Assembly: GCF_019059575.1 (NCBI RefSeq)
Contig: NW_024881502.1
Coordinates: forward strand, 1,876,501-1,940,500
Reading direction: 5' to 3'
Origin: Amphibalanus amphitrite
Taxonomy: Eukaryota; Arthropoda; Thecostraca; Balanomorpha; Balanidae
DNA: 64,000 nt
The notes beneath the pieces were generated by a model. It was not told where the DNA came from. It worked only from the letters and a program-made list of their open reading frames with translations, and searched no databases. The position numbers were made by a program, and so were the translations under genes. Positions 41,198-52,613 of the stretch are shown here, one piece after another. Each line of letters opens with the position of its first letter. The first letter of the stretch is position 1.

Positions 41198-42089
41198 GTA
41201 CATACAACATGTATATCTCGGAATTTTGATATCGGTGACCTAGGGTCGGGTCAATTTTGCGATATCTCCATTATACCTAAGTCAATGGGAAAAATTAAAA
41301 AGCGCCTTTTTGCACGAACGTCATTCCAAACACTCTAACATCGAGTTACAGGTAAACTTGACAAGCTGAACCCAAAAATAACACGTGACCACCCCTTATG
41401 TCCCTGAGGCCATATCAGGTCATGAAAGATCCCCAGCAGTTTTTTGACAATAACTTTTGATAGATACACGTGAGAGTGATGAAAACACCTCAGATTTGTT
41501 CAGCTCGACGATATGGATCGACTGATATGCAGCATAACCTTTTCCGGTGGGATCATGACATTGACCTGAAGCAAAGTTTTCAAAGTGACCTTTAAAGGTC
41601 GAATTGTATTTCTTTCAACACCTCTGAGTGAGAGAAAAACGAAGCTGGCAAATTAAATGTCGTCACTGTCTTGAGTCAAAAGTTATTGCAGAAAAACGTT
41701 GTTCATAAAACTGCTATTTTTTTTTACTAAAAACCGTTGAGCTGAAGTCAAATCTGAGGACATGTAGCGAAAGAGCGTTGGAAGAGCCATCGAATGCGCT
41801 TTTCTGTGGCGCTGTAGCTCTATTTTTTCCCGAGGTAGCCGTCGCATGCTTCGAAATTTGTTGAAATAGACAAAATTTGACCTTTGATGACATCTGATGA
41901 CCTGACCTTTGACCTGACTTAAAAGAGACTCAAGTGTTTTCTTCCTTATTTTTGAAGCTCTTTCGATTGCCGCCTACTGCGTGTTGCTAAATGGCCAAGG
42001 AACCGAGTTAGAGGAGGGTGTTCAGGTCCCCACCGGCTCGGCGAGGTTGACGAAGAGCATCGGCTCCTGATGCTCTGCGTTGGGGTTAA
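41198..42089. mobile_element. TTAA MITE remnant, left end missing
   Basis: It aligns in order with 46680-47540 (TATATCTCRGAATTTTGATATC, then GGTCAATTTTGCGA, GTCAATGGGA, TTTTTGACAATAACTTTTGATAGA and CGAGTTAGARGRGGGTGTTCAG). It ends at GGGGTTAA (TTAA at 42086-42089). The left end is lost at the join with the foldback element. Confidence 0.7.
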
Positions 42090-43262
42090 AATGTAAAAAA
42101 GGATATTCCTTTTTTAAAAGGTTTATTTTCTTTTCTAATCATTTCAAGCATAAAAATAATAAAATATTGCAAATTAGAAATTCAAGAAAGTGTACTATTC
42201 CGGGCTTTAGTCGTCTCAAAGCCAAAGAGTTGGACAGTTGTAGCTGCACGTAGACTTGCGCACGTGTGGATTATTATTATTATTATTATCATCAACATCA
42301 TTACCTCGTTTATTCCGGTTTATTCCCACCAACACCAGACGGTGGACATTACAGGGGAAAAGGGCATCACTCTCACACACATGGGTACACCCAGCCCCCG
42401 ATCACGGGCTTCAGATTTCAGAATTCCTTTACCGTGACGTCATCACGGCGTAAGAATTCTCCTTCACCCATAGCAAGGCCCATGCAAATTATGGTGTGCT
42501 TCAGCCAGGCAGGCTGAGGAGAAATCCAAGCCGTGTATGTGGTCAAAAGACGTACCACTGAAACAATAGATTCACCTCATTACGATAAATGGGATTGAAA
42601 TCGAACACTTTTGCCTATATTTAACTAAAATGGGCCATTCAAATGGTCCCTGCAAATCTTAATGAAGGATTTCCTCTACGTTAACAAAATCATTCATGTG
42701 TTTTTTATCAGCGATAGGGGAAATTCTTCATAATTGCTACCAGATTACTACCATATGCCCTCGCTTTTCTGTTTCTCATTGCCTCACAAAGTCAGACTTT
42801 TATTGAAGTTTGTAGTAACTTAATTGCCATATTTGACTTATTTTACGGCTTAATTTGCAATTTTGAACTGATGAAAGACCTTGTCCGAAATATGTTCATT
42901 TTGTTATTAATTTTGGAACCTTTTGCTTTTTGGAATCATTGAACATAAGATTTTCTTTGAAAGAAACTTATTTTAGCGACTGTTAATTATTTCAACGCAA
43001 CATGGATCAGATATCGCTCATAGTTTGCTGAAGAACATGGCGTTTGCTGAGTTATTATCAAGTTAGCTGTGATGGTGTTCGTAGCATTATGCAAATTATA
43101 TCCATTTTGAAAAATATATTAACTTTTGAAGTGAGGTTCACAAGAAAAACCAGAAGTTTAAGCATAATGATTGTTTAAACATATTGATGCCACATGTGTC
43201 TCCTAGATGGAACTCATTTCCATTGAAAATTGAAAATGCAAAACAGAAAATGGATCTGCGGA
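42090..43262. other. A/T-rich, unassigned; (TTA)n at about 42269-42290
   Basis: Apart from a short TTA microsatellite, nothing coding or repetitive was recognised over about 1.2 kb. Confidence 0.5.
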
Positions 43263-43382
43263 GTCACTGAGGCTTCGTCTCGTGGCGGGCAGCACGCTCG
43301 TTTTTTTCCGCGAAGCTCTAGCTCGATCAGGGGCCAAACGGCAAGGGGGTCCAACCGACCACCCCCCCCCCCCTACACGTTA
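43263..43382 (-). mobile_element. TTAA-MITE end fragment, inverted
   Basis: The inverse of 24455-24560: CGGGCAGCACGCTCG, CCGCGAAGCTCTAGCTCGAT, GGCCAAACGGCAAGG, a C-tract, and CTACACGTT. It is truncated on both sides. Confidence 0.65.
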
Positions 43383-43985
43383 GAAGCTGGCAAACGCCGC
43401 ACACATGCGAGGGGTAGTGTACAATACATGGCAGTAAAATACCAAAATACTGCAGTAACTAGGATTGGCGACGATCAAATAACACGTGCGCCATTGATGT
43501 CTGCAAAAAATTGCTACCAAATCCGTGACGTCACTACGGCGCCTTTTTTCCTAGTGATCTAGCCTGAGTAGTACATAAAGTAATCTTGGGTACACCTACT
43601 AGCACCAAAAGCTTAAGTGCAGGTGAAAGCTTCAATTACAGTGTTGGTGGCACACTTATATACATCAGCAATACAGAAGTTCGCACAACTACATATCGAT
43701 CTTGTCACATTGGTTGATCAATTCGCCGCAGGATGTCCAATGAGATACCTAACGGGTAAATTCAGTTTTGGAGCGATTCCGTACGTGACTCAGCAAACTG
43801 TTCCATAGCTTTGAGCCGATGTCTGAAAACGACGTTTGCGTTTGGCATAGTAAGAATCCCGTTTAAGGTCGACCTATTTTGGACCCAGCATGTTTGATGT
43901 GTGGAATCTAAGCCATGCATCATCAGCATATCCGAATTATATATCGCTGACTGACACAACAGCCTGTTAGGTCATAATCGGGTCA
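43383..43985. other. No recognisable feature
   Basis: About 600 bp with no convincing ORF, repeat or terminal structure. Confidence 0.45.
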
Positions 43986-43989
43986 CACT

Positions 43990-44584
43990 GGTGAGTAAAA
44001 ACTGGCAGTGCTCGGTGGAGAATACCGAGCTCTGCTGGGTCGCGGTCAGCCGGGTCAGCTCCGCCGTAAAAAGCCGCTGCAGTTGTCCCCTGATATATGG
44101 ACTGACCGGCGAGCAGGCAGCACGACCCGCCGCGCCGGCCGGGCATTGGCAGCATCCCTTTGTAGGCACGACTTGACCCGCCGCGCCGGCCAGGGACTTT
44201 GGCGGGGAGGGAGGTCGCCCGAGGACAACTCGCGATGACCAGCGGCTGCTAGGGACTGCAGAAGTTCACACGACCCGCCTGCCGAGCTGCTGCCAGGCGC
44301 GGGGCAGCGGCCGGGCTCAGGGGTCGAGCCGCTCCCCGCCCGTGCCCCGTGCTCCGCCGACCACGGGTGTCCTCGCCGCCGGCGCTTTCTACGGCGTCGG
44401 CCGAGCGAAGTGACCGGTGACCGGGGTCCCCGGCAGCCCGGCGGCGCCGGCCGACCCTGAGCGGGCGCTGACGGCGCCAGTCGCGGCGCGGCGGTGTGAC
44501 ACAGTGCACGTGACGCGGCGCTGTGACACAGTGCACGTGACGCGGCGGTGTGACGGAGCCGTCACGGACCGGCCGCCGGTGAAA
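43990..44584 (+). promoter_or_regulatory. CpG-rich block upstream of a possible exon
   Basis: Dense CpG and G/C content contrast with the flanks. It includes two dispersed copies of CCCGCCGCGCCGGCC (about 44127 and 44177) and two 24-bp direct repeats of GTGACACAGTGCACGTGACG (about 44495-44545). It resembles a CpG-island promoter; no TATA box was placed with confidence. Confidence 0.3.
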
Positions 44585-44669
44585 ATGAAAGCGGTTGGGT
44601 GGACGGCGGCCGTGCTTCTGCTGCTGACCTGTGTGACGCCGCCGGCCACCGGCCACGGAGACTCCAAAT
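44585..44669 (+). CDS. Possible first exon encoding a signal peptide
   Basis: ATG at 44585 gives MKAVGWTAAVLLLLTCV, then TPPATGHGDSK: a short basic start, a hydrophobic core of about 12 residues and a small-residue cleavage region, a typical secretion signal. A donor-like GTGAGC follows at 44670. The frame also runs upstream through the 24-bp repeats without a stop, so an earlier start is possible, but the signal-peptide Met is the more sensible one. The mature protein is not visible: the next 700 bp would be intron with a minisatellite. No similarity was recognised. Confidence 0.35.
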
Positions 44670-44734
44670 GTGAGCTAGAGACGGGGCCTGGGTACTGGGT
44701 TTTGGTCCTGCACTTGATTTACCCTGTGAACTGA

Positions 44735-45400
44735 CTTGTGATTTGACGTGTGACCTTAACAGAATGTGTGGTAATTCTTGTGGTCTGACTTGTGACCTGA
44801 CTTGTGACCTGACTTGTGACCTGACTTGTGAAGTGAACTGCGACCGGACCTGCTATCTAGTATTTGATCTACATGCTACCTAACACCTGACCTGACCTAT
44901 TACCTGACCTGCCACCTGATCTGTGAGTTGACCCAGCTTGTGACCTAACCTATGAACTGACCCGTGACCTGACATATGACCTGACGGCTGTGACCTAGTC
45001 TGTGACCTAACATACGACCTGACCTATGACCTGACCTACGACCTGACATGTGACCTGATATGTGACCTGACCTTTGATCTAACTCGTAACCTAACTTATG
45101 ACCTGACATGTGACATAAGCTGTGGCCTGGCCTGTGACCTGACCCTGTAGCCTGACCTGTGATAGGTTACCTGACCTGTTATCTTCAGTGTTACCTGGCA
45201 TGTGACATGTGGCCTGAATTGTAATGTTACCTGACCTCAGACCTGTTACTTAAAGTGTTACCTGACATGAGACCTGACCTGTGATATGTTACCTAACATG
45301 TTACCTGATCTGTTACCTTAGCTGTGACCAGATCTGCAGTGCGACCTATGATGTGAGCTGTGACCTAGGCTGGGTTGTTGTTACCTCGCATGTGACATGA
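44735..45400. repeat. TGACCT-rich minisatellite, about 12-bp period
   Basis: Near 44790-44830 a 12-bp unit (TTGTGACCTGAC) repeats perfectly about three times. Onward to 45400 it decays into 11-20-bp variants built on GTGACCTGACCT, GTTACCTGACCT and ATGACCTGAC. Dozens of TGACCT (inverse AGGTCA) hexamers result. Confidence 0.85.
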
Positions 45401-45793
45401 CCGGTGCTGCGCGTAACAGACGAAAAAACAACATTGCAATGAAAAGCGTAGTAGTGACGACCAATTGCCAAGGTGTTGCACGCATTTACAGACGTCCTAG
45501 CCATCTGACGCTGGTGTGGGGATCTGGTGACCGCTGGTGATCTGATGATGTGACGCTGGTGTGGGGGAGTGCCCGTCCCGTGTGCCGGCCGGTGCGGTGC
45601 GGCCCGGGAGAGCGCTGCGGCGCTCACCGTGGTCCAGTGGTCGCTCCCCGGCGCTTACCAAGGTCGAGTGTTCGCTCCCAGTGGAAATGAGCCGCGGTCG
45701 GAGGCGGCGGCTGCTTCATAGACCCGATTAAGTCCGTCAGAACAGCGGGCCGTGGCCGGCTATAGGCAGACTCAACACATTGAGCGTTCGACG
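45401..45793. other. Unassigned, G/C-rich
   Basis: It contains two adjacent imperfect 31-bp repeats (CGCTCACCGTGGTCCAGTGG and CGCTTACCAAGGTCGAGTGT types, 45622-45682). No gene was recognised. Confidence 0.4.
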
Positions 45794-48124
45794 TTAGCCC
45801 GCGCCGTGCTGGGGGGGGGGGGGTATGACCCTTCCCCCAGGTTTTTCGCGAATATCTGAAAAACGGCAGCGCCGCTGTTTTTGGTGCACCTGTTCAGTGT
45901 TCATACATCCTTTCCGCATATGTTGTAAGCATTTAAGACCTGGGTCGTTCAAGATCAGGTCACCAGGTCACGTCAAGTGACCTTACCTAAAAAAAAGTTC
46001 AAAGGCTCATAATAGCTGCACCGACTGAACGATGACTTTGAAACTTTTAACGATTGATAAGAGTAACAGTATGTAAGAAAAGTTTATCTCAGATTTTTGC
46101 TATCAGTGGCCTAGGGTCAGGTCAATTTTGCGACTTCTCCATGAGAAGAAGTGCCTCTTTTGGACAAATGTCGCTCTAAACCCTCTCCAACATCGGTTCA
46201 TAGGTAAACATGACACACTGAAACGGAAAAATTTACCTGCGATCCCTCTGTGTGTTCCTGAGGTCATCTCAGCTCATGAAAGGTTACCAACTGTTTTTAA
46301 TTATAACTTTTGATAGAGACGTGCTAGAGCGGTAAAAACACGTCAGATGTGTTCAGCTTGACGATACGGATCAACTGATACGCAGCATGACTCTTTGCGG
46401 TCAGGTTATGACGTTCACCCGCGCCCTGCTGGGGGGGGGGGGTTTGAACACCCCCCTTGTGGTTCTTCGCGAATATCTCAAAAAAGTTTTTGGTACACCT
46501 TATCATACATCAATTCTACACATGTTGTGAAAATTTAAGACCAAGATCATTCAAGGTCAGGTCACCAGGTCACTTGAAGTGACCTCACCTCATAAAAAGT
46601 TTCAATGTCTGTCATAGCTACGCCGAGTGACCGATCGCTTTGAAACTTTCAGAGATTGCTAAGAGCAATAGCACGTACAAAATGTATATCTCAGAATTTT
46701 GATATCGATGACCTAAGGTCAGGTCAATTTTGCGACCTCCCCATTATAAGTCAATGGGAGAAAATTGAAATGCGCCTCTTTTGGACGAAAGACATTATAA
46801 ACACTCCCAAACACTGAATTACAAGTGGTTTAGACACACTGAACATGAAAATGATGTCCGTGACCCCTGTTTATGCCCTGAGGTCATCTTAGGTCACGAA
46901 TGGTATCTAACAGTTTTTCGCAAATAACTTTTGATAGAGGCATGCTAGAGCGATGAAAACGCATTAGATGTGTTCAGCTCGAAGATACGGATCGACTGAT
47001 ATGCAACATGACCCTTTCAGGTCAGGTCATGACCTTGACCTGAGGTCAAATTTCAAGTTGACCTTTCAAGGTCAAGTTATAGATCATTCGATGCGCCTTG
47101 ACGAGAGGAACACGATGCCGGTAAAAGTAAAATCGTGCAAGGCTTGGGTCAAAAGTTATTGCAGAAAAACTGTTTCCGAAAAAAAATCGGCTATTTTTGC
47201 AGTTTTTGCCCCCTGCAGGCAAAACCGTTGACGTTAGGTCAAATCTGAGAGCATTATTCAGAAAGGGCGTTAATAGGGCTATCGAATGCGCTTTTCCGCG
47301 GCGCTGTAGCTCTATTGGTTCCCGAGTTATGAGTTAGCATCTTGGAAATTGTCGACATTCGACCTGGAAATCGGCGAAATTTTGCCTTCATTGACCTCTG
47401 GTGACCTGACCTTTGACCTGACCAAAAAATTGACCGAAGTGATTTCGTCATTATTTTTGACGCTCTTTCGGACGCCGCCTTCCGCGTGTCGCTACGTGGC
47501 CCAGGAGCCGAGTTAGAAGGGGGGTGTTCAGACACCCCCCCCTCAGCAGGGCGTGGAAATCCAGGACCCCCAGCCGGGCGCGGGTTAACCTGAGGCCAAA
47601 TTTTCAAAATGACCTTTCAAGGTCAGCGAATAGTTCATTCGACGCCTCTCGACGAGATGAACACGATTCTGGCAAAATTAATATCGTGGGTCTCTTGAGT
47701 CCAAAGTTAGTACGAAAAACATGTTTCGTGAAAATGGCTATTTTTAGAGTTTTTATCCTCTAGAGGCTAAACCGTTGACATGAGGCCAAATCAGAGAATA
47801 ATCCTCAGAAAGGTCTGTTAAGGTCTATCGAATGCTTCTGCAGCGCTGTAGCTCTATTGGTTCCCGAGTTAGCCGTTGGCAGTTTCAAAAGTTATTGAAA
47901 TGGACTAAATTTGATCTTTGATGACCTCTGGCGACCTGAACTTTGACCTGACTTAAAAATCACCGAAGTGTTTCCGTCATTATTTTTTTACGCTCTTTCG
48001 CCTGCCGCTTACTGCGTGTGGCTACGTGGCCCAGGAGCCGAGTTAGACGGGGAAACGCCCCCCCCCCCTCCGCCTGCCCAGCACGACACGGAAAATGCAG
48101 GGCACCAGCACGGCGCGTGTTTAA
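45794..48124. mobile_element. TTAA MITE (outer), split by a relative
   Basis: The left end is TTAG (45794-45797), then CCCGCGCCGTGCTGG. The right end is CCAGCACGGCGCGTG followed by TTTAA (TTAA at 48121-48124). The body has the G-tract, TTCGCGAATATCTGAAAAACGG, AGGTCA clusters and CGAGTTAGACGGGG near the right C-tract. The inner copy 46418-47584 lies at a former TTAA. Without it the element is about 1.15 kb. Confidence 0.85.
46414..47588. mobile_element. TTAA MITE (inner), same family, self-nested
   Basis: TTCA (a changed TTAA, 46414-46417) and TTAA (47585-47588) flank 46418-47584. The ends are CCCGCGCCCTGCTGGGGG and CCCAGCCGGGCGCGGG. The inner copy itself supplies the empty site: it reads GACCTTGACCTGAGG where the outer copy reads GACGTTAACCTGAGG around the insertion point. 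The body contains many AGGTCA hexamers. Confidence 0.9.
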
Positions 48125-49038
48125 AGTATGCCGTATGCATATTTGCTTTCCCTGGCTTCTAGTCTCGAAAGTACGCGTACTTAGAACATGCGGACTGATC
48201 CAAAACCCTCACAGCCTATTGGGGTAGTCGGACTCCGGGACTCCCCAATAACCCCATACGTTCTGTCTAGCTGCGCCGCTGCTCGGAAATTGACCCTTCA
48301 TACATCGCACATGTCATGTCAGAATCAGTCTGCCTGAAAATATCTGTGGCTATGGCAGGATCAACATATTTTCTCCATTTTAAGCAGACGTGTTCCGTGT
48401 GACGTGCATTATTTAGTCAAGACCTAGACAACACCTTTTTATCACACAGCTGCTGAAAGGCCAAAGGGAAACCAGGTGAGCTCTCGACGGCGACGGCCGT
48501 GGAACGGCATTTTTGTGGCGACCTCGCAGTGAGGCCTCGCGTGGCGACCCCAGTAGCGCCACAAGCTATAGAACTCGTAGCGCCACCAGCTACATCCGCA
48601 TGGTCAGCTTGTCTCACTGTGCGCTTAGTGAGACAGCTTTAAAAGCGCACAGTGAGACACTCTCACAGTGTAGTGGGCCGGATTCAGTATGGAGCGCGAC
48701 CAAGCGTCATTGTTGCTGCCTGTCAACACTCAACACCAGCGAGAAGTCAGCATTAATCCGCGCATGACTGGGCAGAGCCCCCCCCCCCCCCCCCACACCG
48801 GTCGAGGGTTGTCAAGGTTATGTCAAAGCCCTTCAGATAGAGGAATACGTCAAGGAAGGTCGTGTTGCACATCCTTCAATTTGACTGCACATCCTATCTT
48901 CATCGGGGCCTCCCCGTGACTCTCTTGCCAAATTTGATCGGGTTTATTTATTGACGAAAGCTTTGATGGCCTTAGCCTTAGCTTACCTTATTTCTACCAT
49001 ATATGACACCACAAAGGGTTCATAGTGTAAAACTCGTC
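48125..49038. other. Unassigned with a hairpin and a MITE scrap
   Basis: A C-tract with TTAATCCGCGCATGACTGGG before it and CACCGGTCGAGGG after it (48755-48808) looks like the two ends of a TTAA MITE fused by internal deletion. Otherwise no gene or known repeat was recognised. Confidence 0.4.
48611..48658. repeat. Perfect 16-bp hairpin
   Basis: GTCTCACTGTGCGCTT (48611-48626) and its exact inverse AAGCGCACAGTGAGAC (48643-48658) are separated by 16 bp that itself contains GTGAGAC. There is no U-run, so it is not a bacterial-type terminator. Confidence 0.8.
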
Positions 49039-50214
49039 TTAACCTTCCAGGCGGTGGGGGGGGGGGACATTTTTTTGCCCCCCTTAGTTTTTTCAATATA
49101 TCTCGAGAACCGCTGCGCCGATCGTCACCAAACTTTCAGTACTCTCCCGGGAGCAGCTAGCGCACATGGTGACCAATTTTTTTTCCAAAGGCTATGATAG
49201 GTTGGCCGCTAATGATGTCAGAGTGATGTCATTTTTGCCATTTTCGACCCAAAAAAAGGTTTCGCGGGAAGAGCTGTCAGGCCTACAGCTTTAGAGATAC
49301 AGAAAAATGTTTTAGACATAAAAGGTGTGGAATCAAAAGGGCTACAAAACTGCTATTTCGGTTTTTCGAATTTTTGGATTTTGACCCCCAAAAATCAAAA
49401 AATAGATTTTTTGAATAAAATAGCCACAAAATCCAAAAAGTTTTTTGAATTTCGAAAAAACCGGAATATATGTGATAGTCCCTACCGCCTTCTATCTACA
49501 TACCAAATTTGAGATCGATACCTCTTTTTTTGGCTAAGTTATAGCGAAAAACTGTTCAAAATTGATGACGTCAAATTTTCAAACTCAATTTTTAGCAATT
49601 CTAGACCTCGTAGAGCACAACAAAGACCACCATTAGACTCCCCGTGACGAGTTGCATCGAATCAATACCCATTTTATGCAAAATATCAACTTTGAAATTT
49701 GACCTTTTTTACCTGACCTCGACCAGAAAGTGACCTAAACCGTACCTGATGGTCTTATAACCAACACCATTGAGTTAGAAATGAAAAACTGGCCACAAAA
49801 CATGCATCGCATAACCTTAGTAAAGTTGGGCTCATGTGGTGATCCTTGGTGACCTTTGGTGACCTGACCTGTGACCTGACCTGGTATGACCAGTGACCTC
49901 TAATAGCAACATATGTACTAGACAACTGACGCATTATCGCTGATTTTCGACAAAATGCGTTTTACTCGGCGCTTTCCCTAGAAGCCCCGTGAACGGTGAA
50001 ACATTTTATCTTTGACCTGACCTGTGACGTCATCGGTGACCCCGAGGTCAATGAAATTTGGTTTCCTTCGACAAATTTGACAGGGCTATCGAACGCCGTT
50101 TGAATTTTCCGGATCCGTCCAGTAGTTTCGGAGATACGGGGGGGGGGCAAAAAATGCCCCCCCCCCTCCCACCGCGCGGAAGGTGGCTGGTAGGCCCACC
50201 GTCTGCCGGGTTAA
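49039..50214. mobile_element. TTAA MITE, GGCGGTGGG-end subfamily (1168 bp)
   Basis: TTAA flanks 49043-50210. The ends are CCTTCCAGGCGGTGGG and CCCACCGTCTGCCGGG. Right after the G-tract comes TTTTTTCAATATATCTCGAG, then GATGTCAGAGTGATGTCA (decayed paired CREs, 49212-49230), TTTTTCGAATTTTTGG tracts and AGGTCA/TGACCT arrays at 49690-49890. No transposase. Confidence 0.88.
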
Positions 50215-51567
50215 CTCCTACAAATTCATAGCACTCCAATTGTTGCGCGGTAGCAACAGTTTTAGACCCTGCAGAGGTCATGTAACGACACAGCCAATGA
50301 CCTGGCCAGGCCTAACCTCAAAACGTGGTTAGTGTCAAAAGGTCGGACTTGAATCAAATGGCTAGGGATAGCACTCGTCCAAGCAAGTGCGAGAAGCGTC
50401 AAAAGTGGCGCTAATTAACTCTGCCGGCTGCCGATCTGAGAGGGTAACCAAACATCCTCGCTGTCCAGTGCCGACTCGTGCGACGGCAGGGGACCACAGC
50501 TGGGCACGGTTGGCAACAGGGGACCACAGAGGACCACAGGTGGGCACGAATGGCCAGCTGCTGACGGTCCTCAGTGTCCCGCTTACGGTCCTCAGCGTCC
50601 CGCTTTTGTTACGGAAGAGGCGCGCGCGTCTGTCGCCACCGACACCACGCCAGCGACCCGTGCGGGGAAAGGCTCGCTCACTGTGACGAGCGGTCGCGCT
50701 CAGCTGCCCGCGCGCGGCCAGATTGCACCGCTGACCGCGGCGGCGGCCACTCGAAATCAGTTCAAGTTCAGACACTTTCGATTGGGTCGCCGGGCGGCGG
50801 CCGTCGCGGCGGTGGCGCCATGTCGGCGCCACAGCGCGGCAGATGTCCTTCAGGGTCTGCGAGTTGTGACACGGCTCGGCTACCCCCTGACCCCGGGGCT
50901 GCAGCTGAGCGGCTCTCCCGCACCCTGACGAGGGGCTGCCAGTGAGCGGCTCTCCTGCAGTCCCCTGACCCCGGGAGTGCCACTGAGCCCGGGCTGCAGG
51001 CGGCCACTACACTGGACGTTTAGCATAATCTACTGCGAGATGTGTCCGATCCATGGCTGACTCGGCAGCGTCAGCCGTGTCGTAATCGCACCAAGAGACG
51101 CCAGTCACTCTGAGTAGAAGACTGAAGGACGCCGTCCCCTGTTGATCAGCTGCTCATGCAGTCAGCTGTTCAATCAGCTGTGGACTTACCGTCAGTCCCG
51201 CTGGCGTTTGGTCAGCGATTACCGCAGGGGGACCGCGCTGTCGGTCCGACAGGGTGGGCGGAACGCTCCATACTATAGTGATAGGTCAATTTTCAAACAA
51301 TAAACTATATCAGCTGTCTCGACATGCAGTAGGTAATTGTCAAATATTCGATATGACAACGAGTTGTGGTGCTTATTTTGCTGTGTCAGCTAACGTATTT
51401 TCCTGTTTAGCGATTGCCACAGACTCGGACTGCAGTCGGCGCGGTCTCCGCGTGGTGTCTGCGAGCCCTCCACCTGCGCACCGTAGGGACTTATGCTACC
51501 CTAGCACGAATTAAGTGGCAAGTTACAGTATTTTAATTCCCACTTTGTTGTTGTCCATTCCACGTAG
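50215..51567. other. G/C-rich, mostly unassigned
   Basis: 50225-50360 matches the AGGTCA repeat at 20650-20770. 50560-50605 has two copies of ACGGTCCTCAGYGTCCCGCTT. 50640-51000 is CpG-rich with several open frames on both strands but none I recognise, so those are not annotated. It may be a CpG island. Confidence 0.4.
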
Positions 51568-51652
51568 AATTCTGCCGTCCAAAGGCAAAACCGCATATGT
51601 CGGGTCATGACCTGACCCGACATATGCGGTTTTGCCTTTGGACGGCAGAATT
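51568..51652. repeat. Near-perfect 85-bp palindrome, 40-bp arms
   Basis: The arm 51568-51607 (AATTCTGCCGTCCAAAGGCA through CGGGTCA) is an exact inverse of 51613-51652, with only TGACC between. No mismatch was seen in 40 bp. TGACCTGACCC at the centre links it to the AGGTCA repeats. Confidence 0.95.
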
Positions 51653-51997
51653 GTCCATCGCATCGGAATCTGACCTTAAATAATTTAAAAAATGATTCCT
51701 TATGCCTGAAAATCAAGTGTAGCTCTGCGCTGACCAGCATTGTGCTTCCCGGACGTAGCGAAAAAGCACACTACAATGAAACGCCCGCCCACTCGTTTCC
51801 CTGAACCGCAGCTGAAAGTTGCGATATGTTATTATCTGTGACTGATAAGGAAGATGCATGCAATTTTCTCAAAATCATCCAAATGTATATTTTTGGAACG
51901 AAATGCTAAACAATAAACATTTTAAAATGTTTCTTGATTGAGAGAGGTGACAAGCAAACTGTTGCTTTACAAAGTTCAGACGACTTAGCCCATGGCT

Positions 51998-52613
51998 TTA
52001 ACCCATGAGGCGCTGGGGGGCATACAGCGCCTCATGGTTGCCCCCCTTTACGTTTGGTGTAATATCTCTGAAACGGGATAAGATAAGAAGCTGAAACTTG
52101 GCATAGTTTCAAATGAATACCTTGGTCATATTTGAGCAAGGTTTAATGGTTATAGCTCTTAAGATGACGTCAGAGTGACGTCATAAAATATTGTGGTTTT
52201 CCGATATGGAGCGTTTTTGATGTCGCTAGCAGGAAACGCGACGGTAAATGAACTAAACAGCACCTGCTGTTATTCTGACACATCTAAGTACACTTTAAAC
52301 TACATCCTGTCCTGAACAGTGATCGGTCCTAGTTATATATTCGGTCTCATATGTCGGATATATCGTGGGGAAACCAAGAGACGCCAATCTGTAATTGGGC
52401 TTCTGACGTTATTGTGACGTCATTTCAAATGGGATCGACACCAGATTTGGACACAACCTTGGCTAGCTATTCAAGAATATGTGTGCAAAGTTTCGTTACT
52501 CTATCTTTTCGTATAGCGACGGTATCGTCGGAGAAGTAAAGGGGAGGCAACCATATGCCCCCTCCCCCCAGCGGCTGGCGGGTGGTGCGGCGGCCCAGCG
52601 GCCGCCGGGTTAA
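51998..52613. mobile_element. TTAA MITE (608 bp) with paired CREs
   Basis: TTAA flanks 52002-52609. The ends are CCCATGAGGCGCTGGGGG and CCCAGCGGCCGCCGGG. Two intact TGACGTCA sites lie at 52165-52172 and 52176-52183, and a third TGACGTCA near 52419. The subfamily matches 49043-50210 and 63351 onward. Confidence 0.85.

Noticed and set aside
48611-48658. Rho-independent terminator
   Set aside because: Eukaryotic context and no T-run after the stem.
50387-51007. Overlapping G/C-rich ORFs as a gene
   Set aside because: Several frames are open on both strands because of base composition; no recognisable domain or splice signals.
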